Positions 16,972 to 24,095 of a DNA stretch of 36,889 nucleotides are shown piece after piece (position 1 is the first letter of the stretch; every line of letters starts with the position of its first letter). Below the pieces are notes generated by a model. The model was given only the letters and a program-made list of their open reading frames with translations, did not search any database and was not told where the DNA came from. The DNA lies in the NCBI GenBank assembly GCA_020850315.1, contig JADZEY010000106.1, positions 1-36,889 on the forward strand, given 5' to 3'. The stretch is from Armatimonadota bacterium (lineage in GTDB: Bacteria > Bacteroidota > Ignavibacteria > OLB7). Both the position numbers and the translations under genes were made by a program.

Positions 16972-16979
16972 TAGCTTTG
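16972..16979 (+). promoter_or_regulatory. -7 box TAGCTTTG for the second permease, leaderless geometry
   Basis: Exact TAnnTTTG match followed by GCGC and ATG 16984. A start site at the usual distance from the -7 box would fall on or beside the start codon. Confidence 0.55.
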
Positions 16980-16983
16980 GCGC

Positions 16984-18303
16984 ATGGCATGGGAACAATT
17001 TGTGGCTGGGCGATACCTTCGTGGGAAGCTACAGCTTGGCATTATCGTCGCAATTCTGGGCATCGTTCTGTTCGATGTCTTTGCGGCAATCTTCTTTTTT
17101 GGCTGGCTAATCTACAAGCGGAAACGGGTTAGCCTTATCACCATCATCTCGGGGATATCCGTCTGCGGCATCAACATTGGCGTGTGGGCGTTGATCTGCG
17201 TGTTGGGGGTGTTCAACGGGTTCAACGGGATTGTGAAATCGCTGCTGGTTGGGTTCGATCCTCACATCCGTATCACTGCCGTGGATGGCGCAATCCAACA
17301 GAGCGATTCGCTGGTGGCGGTGATTCAAGCAATCCCTGAGGTGAAGGCTGCCGGCCCGTTCATCAACGGTCGCTCGGCATTGATGATTGGGAATGAGTTG
17401 AAGGTGATTGAAATCCGCGGGATGCGCGCTGCCGATGCCACATCGGCAATCGGGCTTGGGCAAGCAATGGTCACTGGGGGGCTTCCCGACAGCAACGCGG
17501 CTATCCCCCACCCAATTGTTTTGGGGCGGGCACTCAGCTTCGATCTTCGCATCCGCAAGGGGGACACCCTTTCACTGTTAAGCCAAAGCGGACTAGAGGA
17601 ATCGCTGACACAGTACGCTTCCCCCACCATCATCCGCTCGGTTGTGACGGGCGTGTTTGAATCAAGCAACAAAGATTATGATACCTACCGTGCCTACACA
17701 GACCTTTCCACCGCACGCGCGCTGTTCGCCTTGCCAACCGGGGTGATGGGGATTGAAGTCCGCGTGAAGGACCTTGAGCAAGCCGAAGCCGTGGGGGAAC
17801 AACTGCAAACAATGCTGGGAAAAAACTATCGGGTGGATACGTGGCAAGATTTGCACCGTGACTTGTTGGCGGTGATGGAGCTTGAGCGGTGGGCGGCGTT
17901 CATCATCCTTTCGCTGATTATCATTGTGGCGGTGTTCAACGTGCTTGGCTCGCTGACGATGTTGGTGAAAGAGAAAGGGCGCGATGTCGGGATTCTGAAA
18001 TCAATGGGGGCAACCGATGCGGCTGTTCGCTCCATTTTTCTTCGGCAGGGGCTGCTGATTGGGCTTGTTGGAACAATCGCTGGGGTGATAAAGGGGGTTA
18101 TCATCTGCCTGCTTCAGCAGCAGTACGGGCTGATACCGCTGAACAACAGCGTGTACATCATCTCCGCGCTTCCGGTCCAGATGCGGGTTAGCGACATTGT
18201 GATTATCAGCGCGACGGCGTTGTTGCTTTCCGGCCTTGCCGCAATCTACCCCGCCAGCCGCGCCGCCAAGCTGCTTCCGGCCGATGCTGTCAGGTATGAA
18301 TAA
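16984..18303 (+). CDS. LolC/LolE-family ABC transporter permease with extra N-terminal hydrophobic insertion
   Basis: A 439-residue paralogue of the 8317-9555 permease. The family lead FVAGRYLRGK is at residues 6-15 and the continuation RVSLITIISGISVCGINIG starts at about 48. Between them lies an unusual hydrophobic stretch of about 32 residues (LGIIVAILGIVLFDVFAAIF and following), enough for one or two extra membrane passes. A periplasmic domain of about 220 residues and three C-terminal helices follow (FNVLGSLTMLVKEKGRDVGI, MGATDAAVRSIF), ending SRAAKLLPADAVRYE. It would act with a LolD-type ATPase in lipoprotein release or a related export task; none is in the window. The stop codon TAA is also the first three bases of repeat copy D, so the element abuts or created the gene end. 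Confidence 0.85.
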   Translation: MAWEQFVAGRYLRGKLQLGIIVAILGIVLFDVFAAIFFFGWLIYKRKRVSLITIISGISVCGINIGVWALICVLGVFNGFNGIVKSLLVGFDPHIRITAVDGAIQQSDSLVAVIQAIPEVKAAGPFINGRSALMIGNELKVIEIRGMRAADATSAIGLGQAMVTGGLPDSNAAIPHPIVLGRALSFDLRIRKGDTLSLLSQSGLEESLTQYASPTIIRSVVTGVFESSNKDYDTYRAYTDLSTARALFALPTGVMGIEVRVKDLEQAEAVGEQLQTMLGKNYRVDTWQDLHRDLLAVMELERWAAFIILSLIIIVAVFNVLGSLTMLVKEKGRDVGILKSMGATDAAVRSIFLRQGLLIGLVGTIAGVIKGVIICLLQQQYGLIPLNNSVYIISALPVQMRVSDIVIISATALLLSGLAAIYPASRAAKLLPADAVRYE

Positions 18304-18490
18304 CTCACCGTACGCACCTGCCCTCGTTCGCTGCCAGCCCTCACCCCGGCCCTCTCCCAAACAGGTGATGCTACTGTTTCCACTCCATTCGTCCGCTGGG
18401 AGAGGGAGCCAAAGCCGAAGAGAAGAGCATCGAAGCAAGCCACCGAGCCGGCAAGTCTTCACTATCCAAACTCTGCGTAAGGTGAGTGAC
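18301..18490. repeat. MITE-like element, copy D (family 1, reverse orientation)
   Basis: Left end TAACTCACCGTACGCA overlaps the permease stop codon; right end TGCGTAAGGTGAGTGA is its imperfect complement. Bases 18400-18483 are the reversed near-identical copy of 15563-15644. The centre contains a CCCTCTCCCA ... TGGGAGAGGG inverted repeat (18350-18405 region). Together with the heptamers and copy B it accounts for most of the 469-base gap before the STAS gene. Confidence 0.7.
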
Positions 18491-18533
18491 TAATGACTAA
18501 TGACCAATGACTAATGACCAGTGACTAATGACC
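18484..18533 (+). repeat. Heptanucleotide tandem array (GACTAAT/GACCAAT/GACCAGT)
   Basis: Seven-base units GACTAAT, GACTAAT, GACCAAT, GACTAAT, GACCAGT, GACTAAT run without interruption between elements D and B. They have the same 7-base period as the arrays at 11420-11470, 25847-25873 and 36754-36889. Confidence 0.75.
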
Positions 18534-18706
18534 TTACACAGCATCACGCTGGAGCTTGGTGATTCCAATGGCTCGGTGTTCCACCGGAAAGACCTCTGCC
18601 CATGCTGAACCCCGTCGAAGCAGCCCCGCTCATGCTGAGCTTGTCGAAGCAAGCCACTGAACAGGCAAATGCTCACTGACCAACTACTGCGTACGGTCAG
18701 TGAATA
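18521..18706. repeat. MITE-like element, copy B (family 1, reverse orientation)
   Basis: Read in reverse it starts TTCACTGACCGTACGCAG and ends near TGTGTAAGGTCATTAG. It aligns along its length with the inner part of copy A: GTTCAGTGGCT, TTCGACRRGCTCAG, GGTGGAACACC and CAAGCTCCAGC blocks are shared in the same order. It also carries two TTCGAC/CATGCTGAGC-type palindromic pieces. No coding capacity. Confidence 0.65.
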
Positions 18707-18735
18707 AAGGCAGATGGCCGCCAACATTCTTCCCG

Positions 18736-18743
18736 TATCTTTG
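18736..18743 (+). promoter_or_regulatory. -7 box TATCTTTG for the STAS gene
   Basis: Exact consensus, 29 bases before ATG 18773, giving an A/C-rich leader of about 20-25 nt (CAATAACAACAAACC), unlike the leaderless genes. Confidence 0.6.
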
Positions 18744-18772
18744 CCCCCCTCAATAACAACAAACCATCCATC

Positions 18773-19135
18773 ATGCGTTATTCTGTTGACCACATTGACA
18801 ACACAGCCACCCTGATGATCCACGAGGATCGGCTGGACTCCATTACATCTTCCGAGTTCAAAGGGGAGTTAGTGGTGTTGTGCCGTTCCGGTATCGAGGT
18901 GCTGTTCATTGATATGTCCCAGATCGTGTACTGCGACAGCGCAGGGCTTGGGGCAATGCTTCTGGCACATCGTGAGATGAAGGCATCGGGGGGATACTCC
19001 ATTATCGTTGGGCTAACCCCCACCGTGAAATCACTGATTGAGCTTGCCCACCTGGATCAAGTCCTCTACATCTACGACACCCGTGAAGAAGCACTGGCAG
19101 ATTTGGCCGGAACCGAGGAAGAAGGGGAAAGCTGA
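18773..19135 (+). CDS. STAS-domain anti-sigma factor antagonist
   Basis: A 120-residue single STAS domain of the SpoIIAA/RsbV type. The core motif IVYCDSAGLGAMLLAHR places the phosphorylatable serine in DSAGLG at about residue 63. The alternating strand-helix order (ATLMIHEDRLDS, VLFIDMSQI, GYSIIVGLTPTVKSLI) is complete. Such proteins release a sigma factor or other partner from a serine-kinase anti-sigma factor when unphosphorylated. No cognate kinase or PP2C phosphatase is adjacent, so the partner switch must be encoded elsewhere. It has its own promoter upstream and a likely terminator downstream, so it is probably monocistronic. Confidence 0.88.
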   Translation: MRYSVDHIDNTATLMIHEDRLDSITSSEFKGELVVLCRSGIEVLFIDMSQIVYCDSAGLGAMLLAHREMKASGGYSIIVGLTPTVKSLIELAHLDQVLYIYDTREEALADLAGTEEEGES

Positions 19136-19169
19136 TAGAAGGGCTATCGAACGTTTCGGTAACAGTTCC

Positions 19170-19218
19170 GAGGTTTGCGCTGTGGGTCACCATCTGCCGT
19201 AAACCTCTGTTGTTTTTT
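19170..19218 (+). terminator. Probable intrinsic terminator of the STAS gene
   Basis: A 7-bp stem GAGGTTT (19170-19176) / AAACCTC (19201-19207) encloses a loop with further GGT/ACC pairing and is followed after five bases by six T. It lies 35 bases past the STAS stop. Confidence 0.5.
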
Positions 19219-19267
19219 CCCGATTCCCCACCCCGAACGCTATTGCAAAAACCGTCTTCGTGAGTTC

Positions 19268-19780
19268 ATGAACCAACAGACACCACGCCGGCTGCGCGAT
19301 GCAGCGGCTTCAACTGCTTCAACTCTTTCATCTTCCAAGCCAAGCAATCGGCGGCGATATTGGATGATGATTGTTCCGTTAGCATTGCTGGTGGTAGTGT
19401 TGGGCTATGCCGTTCTGGAGCGGAACCTGTTCCGCCCCTCAGTGAACTCGCAGGTGGAGCGGACTGACATGTACGTGAAAGCCGGGGAGCATATCCAAGT
19501 GAACGTTGTGAACGCTTGCGGGGTGAATGGGGTGGCACTGAAGTTCACGGAGTTCCTCCGCGCACGGAAGTTCGACGTGCCGGAGTACGGGACTGAGAAA
19601 ACAATGGAGCGATTCAGCAAGGTGATTGACCGCATTGGCGATCCTGTGTCGGCACAGAAAATCGCCTACGCTTTGGGTATCTCTGCAGAAAGAATTGAGA
19701 CCGAGGTTGACAGCAGCTTGTACCTTCGCGCAACGGTGGTGATTGGCGAGGATTACCTGACGCTTCGGCCGATGCAGTAA
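19268..19780 (+). CDS. LytR C-terminal domain membrane protein
   Basis: A 170-residue protein: a basic, Ser/Thr-rich N-terminus, one transmembrane helix (about 39-56, YWMMIVPLALLVVVLGYAVL) and an extracytoplasmic LytR_C-type domain (about 75-168). The domain has the recognisable VNVVNACGVNGVALKFTEFL opening, the conserved N-x-(C/S)-G-x-x-G-x-A pattern, and an IDRIGDPVSAQKIAYALGI middle. In other bacteria the domain follows the LCP phosphotransferase that attaches polymers to peptidoglycan, or stands alone as here; its role is not established. The ATG at 19268 is chosen because the protein needs no residues upstream, and an in-frame TTG at 19175 lies inside the terminator hairpin. It converges with the lamin-tail gene. 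Confidence 0.75.
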   Translation: MNQQTPRRLRDAAASTASTLSSSKPSNRRRYWMMIVPLALLVVVLGYAVLERNLFRPSVNSQVERTDMYVKAGEHIQVNVVNACGVNGVALKFTEFLRARKFDVPEYGTEKTMERFSKVIDRIGDPVSAQKIAYALGISAERIETEVDSSLYLRATVVIGEDYLTLRPMQ

Positions 19781-19802
19781 CCCCATTGCCTCCCCCTCCT
19801 CT

Positions 19803-21482
19803 TCACATCTTCTTTGCCACCACCACCGTTGTTTGGGCAGTTACCACCCTTCCCCCCGATGCGTCGTAGGCTTCCAAGCGAACAATGTAAATCCCTTGCG
19901 GAACCAGAAACTGGTCTTCCCCCCGGCCATCCCAAAGCACCTCACTTTGTGCCGGGGATGGAACATTGTTCAGCAGCCGCACCACCGCGCGCCCAAGCCG
20001 ATCATACACCTGAAGCACAATCCGCGAAGCTGGCATCGGAAGCCGAAACGCAAGAAGTGTGAAGTCATCCCGAGAATCTCCATCCGGGGAAATCGTTTCC
20101 GGGATTGCCGACAATACTGCGTCGGATGCCAGGGTGGAGAGCGACCGTGAATTAACCTCGCCCGGCGTCCCCCCCGCCAGCGCAACCGATCCACTCCAAT
20201 TCTGTTTTTGATTCGATCCCCCCCCTGGCGAGACCCGCTCTATTGAAACGCCTCGTGTGCCATCCACATCGGGGCCCCACCAGTCGCTCCAGTAGTGAAC
20301 GCTGTCAACCGTTGCCCCGCGTGTGTTCCGCAACACCACTTGATCGGCATCCACGTTCAGGCTAAAACTCTGCTTGCCGATAATGATGACTTTGCTGGAA
20401 TCTACTTCCGGGAACGCAAGGTAGATGGTGGAGTCGGAGGCAATCACAGCGTAGCCCCCCGGGGGAACGGGTTGGGGGGTGGTGGGAAGTGTGGCCATCG
20501 GCTTTGCTGTGGCATCGAACAACCTCCATCCGGCCATGTCAATGGTGCGGTCAAGGGGGTTGAACACCTCCACATACTCGGCGGTTGTTGTGGCTTCTAT
20601 CACTTTGGGGTCGTTCATCACCTCGGTGATAACCAACCCGGTATCCAACGCCGGCAGGCGGATGATGAACTCGGCTTGGTTGTCACTGGCTTGCTCGTCC
20701 CCCTCCACTTCAATTTGCACCTGGCCGCGTTCTCCGGCCTCGGTTATCGTGCGGCTCCATTGCAATTCCACCACGCTGATTTGCCCGGGGGGAATCACGC
20801 CAAACGGGATAGCCGCAATCGCCTCCTTCCCCCCACCATCCGGCAGATAGAAGAGCGTTGCGTTGCCGCCAGCCGCCAGCGTTCCGGCGTTTCGGATGCG
20901 TGCGGCCACGGTGGAACTATCAACCACAACCAGCTCGACCGCAAGGTTCAGTTCCGGTGCGGCCAGCGAATTTTTCGCGCCTGGGGTGGCCCGGATTTGT
21001 GCGGTGCAGCCACCCCACGATTCGGCAAGTGTCGGGTTGCTGCTTGGGCTAATCCGTTCCAGCGAGACTCCATTCCCCCCACCCCATGCGGCTTGGTAGT
21101 GGAATGAGTCCACCACGTTATCCAAGGGGTTGCGCAGGGTTACGTCGTCGTCGTCGTTGTTGAATGTGGGGAGCTTCACCAGTACCATTCGGTAGCGGCC
21201 CGGGTGCGCCTGCCGAAGCGCGGCGGTATCGGCAGTGGCAACAACAAATGTTTTTGGCGGGAGCAGAGCGGTGGGGAGCAAAGGGCGGGAAGCCGTGGCA
21301 TCGTGCAGTTGCCAGCCAGCCAAGTTCACCGCGTCGGTGCCGTTGTTGAACAGCTCTATCCACTCCGGCTCGTTGGCAGCTGGGGCGTACATCACCTCGT
21401 TAATCACCACTTGCGCCGGTGCCGTCGGCGGCACCAGCAGAAGGCCAAGCAGCGGCAGCAGAATGTTTATTGATCGCAGCAT
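19803..21482 (-). CDS. Secreted protein with two lamin-tail domains and CHU_C/FlgD-like C-terminal sorting region
   Basis: A 559-residue exported protein. The signal peptide (residues 1-23, cleaved after PAQ) is followed by a lamin-tail domain (about 25-175, VVINEVMYAPAANEPEWIEL opening and WQLHDATA). A CARDB-like beta domain (about 176-285) follows, then a second lamin-tail domain (about 287-445, ITEVMNDPKV, WRLFDATA). The C-terminal about 95 residues start TISPDGDSRDDF and end with GIYIVRLEAYDASG, the pattern of FlgD-Ig/CHU_C domains associated with type IX secretion in Bacteroidota. A surface or matrix role is likely; the ligand is unknown. A G-rich stretch (GGGGGGAT) just before the ATG may act as ribosome site. 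The gene may be read through from thyX, 63 bases upstream. Confidence 0.82.
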   Translation of the reverse strand: MLRSINILLPLLGLLLVPPTAPAQVVINEVMYAPAANEPEWIELFNNGTDAVNLAGWQLHDATASRPLLPTALLPPKTFVVATADTAALRQAHPGRYRMVLVKLPTFNNDDDDVTLRNPLDNVVDSFHYQAAWGGGNGVSLERISPSSNPTLAESWGGCTAQIRATPGAKNSLAAPELNLAVELVVVDSSTVAARIRNAGTLAAGGNATLFYLPDGGGKEAIAAIPFGVIPPGQISVVELQWSRTITEAGERGQVQIEVEGDEQASDNQAEFIIRLPALDTGLVITEVMNDPKVIEATTTAEYVEVFNPLDRTIDMAGWRLFDATAKPMATLPTTPQPVPPGGYAVIASDSTIYLAFPEVDSSKVIIIGKQSFSLNVDADQVVLRNTRGATVDSVHYWSDWWGPDVDGTRGVSIERVSPGGGSNQKQNWSGSVALAGGTPGEVNSRSLSTLASDAVLSAIPETISPDGDSRDDFTLLAFRLPMPASRIVLQVYDRLGRAVVRLLNNVPSPAQSEVLWDGRGEDQFLVPQGIYIVRLEAYDASGGRVVTAQTTVVVAKKM

Positions 21483-21545
21483 ATCCCCCCAAGCATCAGT
21501 GTGGTTCGGTCAGTTTTTTGATGATGGTTATCCTCCACTCCACAT

Positions 21546-22967
21546 CTATTCCGGCTCGGCGCTCCCTTCCAGAATCATCCCACGGGTTGCGGGATAGTGC
21601 TGATACCACAACTGCAACGCTTCGTGCAAGTGACGTGCGTAGCGGTAATGCGCCCCGGTTCCGGTGCGTAGCTCGGCTTCGTACAGGAACTTGTCGGCGG
21701 TAGTGGTATGCTCAAATGGATATTGTGTTCCCAACAGCGTCCAGTAGGGGTGGCTGTGTTCCCCTTTGCAAAGGAGTTCGTAGGCTCTGCGGGTTGCATG
21801 TTTCCCAATCTGCTCCAGCCTGCCAAGTTGCTTGTGCTGGTCGGAATCGCGCATCTGGGCTGGCCACTGATCCAGCGCGGCATAAAATCCGACGGGGCGA
21901 AGCGGGACTGATTTGGTTCCGGTGCGGTGGCGGTTCAGGTCGCGAATTTCCCCCATTGCCATTGCTTCCCACCAGAACCGCACGGCAACCCGTTTCAGCC
22001 GTTCGCCAACAAAGGAGTAGCGGTTATCGTGGTCGGCAAGGTCCTCCATCACCATTGCTTCATCAACATCTGGCGGGGGCATCACCGCAAGATGGGCGGT
22101 TGGTGGGTGCTCGGCCACTGGTGAACCCTCCAGAAGGTAGGGGGATTCTGCAGCAATCGCATCCCGCTGCAGCTGCGCAAACTCACGGCGAATGCCGTGC
22201 AGAAAGGATGGTTTTTCCGTGGCGTGGCGAAGCATTCGGGGGGCGGCAAGTTCCAATTCTTGGCGGATCAATTCCCCCAGCCGAACAGCCTCCGGCAGCG
22301 GGTGGGAAAGAAGCGACTGGCAAAGCGTCACCCATCCCCGTGCCGAAAGTATCAGCATCATGTTGGTGGTGGCGGCCACCGGAAGGAAGTAGCGGGCGCG
22401 GTCGAACGCATAGTTGCGTTGCATTCGTGCCACCGTTTTTTGGGCTTTTGCCGAGCTGTCCTCCAGAAGCGAGCGGGGGATGCGGGTGACATCCGGAATT
22501 GCAGCCGCCACCGACTCCCACAACGCCACCGCGTCAATGTACGATTGGAAGCTGTCGGCCATCAGGTTCCGCCATTCATCGGCATTGTTGTCGGGGATTC
22601 CGAAGGCGGCTGCCGACGGCAGCGAGTCGGCGGTTAATCGGATGTAGCGTGTGCTGGATTCCTGCCCCCCTGCGGTCGGGACCAACGTCCAGACGTAGTA
22701 GGCAAGGTGGATGGAAAGCTCATCAATAAACATGGCCACCGGAGCCATATCGGCAATGGACTGGTGGCCATAATCAATCATCTTGAAAATGCCGTCAACC
22801 GACTTATCAAGGTTGTTCGGATCAATCTTACTTAAAATTGCTTGCAGCCCATCGTTGCTGCGGGAATAGCGCGCACCGCTGGCGGCCAATAATTCAGGGG
22901 TGAGTGCTGGGCGATTCGCAGCATTGGATGCTTCGGTTGGACGGAGAGCAACTTGGGTTACGGTCAT
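21546..22967 (-). CDS. thyX: Double-length flavin-dependent thymidylate synthase (ThyX superfamily)
   Basis: Predicted to convert dUMP to dTMP with FAD and methylene-tetrahydrofolate. At 473 residues it is about twice the normal ThyX length and contains two ThyX-like halves. The N-terminal half has YGHQSIADMA (about 66-75), GGQESSTRYIRL (Glu103, Ser105, Arg107, Tyr108, matching the ExSxRY end of the ThyX motif) and RARYFLPVAATTNMM (about 190-204). The C-terminal half has IRDLNRHRTGTKSVPLR (RHR at 346-348, matching the start of the motif) and a closing helix region near YPFEHTTTADKFLYEAELRTG. Each half thus lacks what the other retains. ATG 22967 is used; the TTG upstream lies in heptamer-like sequence. 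No thyA is seen here. The two-domain arrangement occurs in other phyla; whether it is active cannot be shown from sequence. Confidence 0.82.
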   Translation of the reverse strand: MTVTQVALRPTEASNAANRPALTPELLAASGARYSRSNDGLQAILSKIDPNNLDKSVDGIFKMIDYGHQSIADMAPVAMFIDELSIHLAYYVWTLVPTAGGQESSTRYIRLTADSLPSAAAFGIPDNNADEWRNLMADSFQSYIDAVALWESVAAAIPDVTRIPRSLLEDSSAKAQKTVARMQRNYAFDRARYFLPVAATTNMMLILSARGWVTLCQSLLSHPLPEAVRLGELIRQELELAAPRMLRHATEKPSFLHGIRREFAQLQRDAIAAESPYLLEGSPVAEHPPTAHLAVMPPPDVDEAMVMEDLADHDNRYSFVGERLKRVAVRFWWEAMAMGEIRDLNRHRTGTKSVPLRPVGFYAALDQWPAQMRDSDQHKQLGRLEQIGKHATRRAYELLCKGEHSHPYWTLLGTQYPFEHTTTADKFLYEAELRTGTGAHYRYARHLHEALQLWYQHYPATRGMILEGSAEPE

Positions 22968-23061
22968 CAATCGGCGATTGGTAGTTGGTGATTGGCTTGG
23001 GAACAACTATCGGCAGAAGCATGGGGGCGCAGCCCCAATGATCTTGCGCCGTGGCGTTGTG

Positions 23062-23081
23062 CAGCTGGCAGCTGCCAGCTG
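23062..23081. repeat. 20-bp perfect palindrome
   Basis: CAGCTGGCAGCTGCCAGCTG is its own reverse complement, made of three CAGCTG-type steps. With the GGGGC-GCA-GCCCC hairpin at 23024-23036 it occupies the 188-base gap between thyX and the lipoprotein gene (both minus). It could be a dispersed repeat or a transcript-end hairpin. Confidence 0.7.
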
Positions 23082-23155
23082 GCCTGCAAGATAAGCCGAT
23101 TGCGTAGGTTGCCAATATGCCCCTTCCGTCACTTTCTCCCGTCGCCTACTTTTTC

Positions 23156-23848
23156 TCACTTTTCGTGCATCTCGGCCACATCATCGCGCAGCGTTTCGCC
23201 GATTTCGCGCCCGGCCACCACCGCGCCGTTGTTCACCACGTTGCGGATTTCTGCCTCGCTTAAACTGAGCAGCTGCACAGCGTTGAAGATGCTTGCCCCA
23301 GAGCGCACCACCGTTGGCGCAAGCCCCGCAACCCATGTTTCCGATAACGGAATGGTGTGCGATTCTGAGTCCTCCCAAACGATAATCCCGGTCTTCCGTT
23401 CAATCACCCGCGACTTCCCACGGACGTAGATCGCCACGCCGTACGCCCCCGAAACAATGTTGTACTGGGTTAGCTCCGTCTCCACGATAAGCTCTGGGTT
23501 ATCGGCAATGGTGGCAACGGGTTGAAGCCGCAAGTAATCCACCGTTGCCTCGCTGATGCCCCGGCCAACAGCTTGGGCGATGCTGTCGCCGTTGACTGCG
23601 TTTTGCAGTTTCTTCCGCCCCTGGTCGCTAACAACGCCGGAGCCAATGGCGGCAAGAATATCCACCACTGTGTTGTTTTTGGTGGGGCTTTCCACGTAGG
23701 CGTAGCTTCCGGCGGAAGCGGTGGTGTAGGTTCGGTAAATAGCGGTCTTTCCGCCGATGTTGTGTTTGGCCAGCTTGTTGGTGTGGCCGCAACCAGCAAT
23801 CGCCGCCGCGCCAATGGCTGCAAGTAAAAAGAATGCTCGGATGCTCAT
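23156..23848 (-). CDS. Predicted outer-membrane lipoprotein of unknown function
   Basis: A 230-residue lipoprotein. The signal sequence MSIRAFFLLAAIGAAAIAGC ends in a lipobox with the lipidated Cys at residue 20. The mature part has a glycine/alanine-rich segment (SAGSYAYVES, VVDILAAIGSGVVSDQ) and then a beta-rich region (ELIVETELTQYNIVSGAYGVAIYVRGKSRVIERKTGIIVWEDSES). The last part resembles proteins that build a vectorial beta-barrel-like or curli-associated CsgG-like fold, but this is only an impression. ATG 23848 is chosen because it starts the signal peptide; an upstream in-frame start would add 18 hydrophilic residues. It is divergent from the BsuPI gene across 247 bases in which no clear promoter box was found. 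Confidence 0.6.
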   Translation of the reverse strand: MSIRAFFLLAAIGAAAIAGCGHTNKLAKHNIGGKTAIYRTYTTASAGSYAYVESPTKNNTVVDILAAIGSGVVSDQGRKKLQNAVNGDSIAQAVGRGISEATVDYLRLQPVATIADNPELIVETELTQYNIVSGAYGVAIYVRGKSRVIERKTGIIVWEDSESHTIPLSETWVAGLAPTVVRSGASIFNAVQLLSLSEAEIRNVVNNGAVVAGREIGETLRDDVAEMHEK

Positions 23849-24095
23849 GTTCTTCCCCGTTCTGTTGGTTTGTGAAGTGCTTGGAAATTCTGCAAGCCGC
23901 AACGGGTGCAGCGGTTGCTTGGTTGCAGTGAAGTATTGTTTGGAATGCCTGCAAAACAGCCAACCAGTGGGAACAGTTTAACCAACAAGCATTCTGCCGG
24001 AACGCGCCGCCACTGCCCGGGAAGCAAGCGGCTCCACTTCTCCTTACATCACCCTCTTTCTCCGTTCCTGTGTTCCACCGTATTTTCCCCGCCAA

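Noticed and set aside
15817-16974. 385-codon open frame on the plus strand
   Set aside because: It lies exactly opposite the GT2 glycosyltransferase and its translation is a rich mixture of Q, H, R and P with no domain. The minus-strand protein has complete GT2 motifs.
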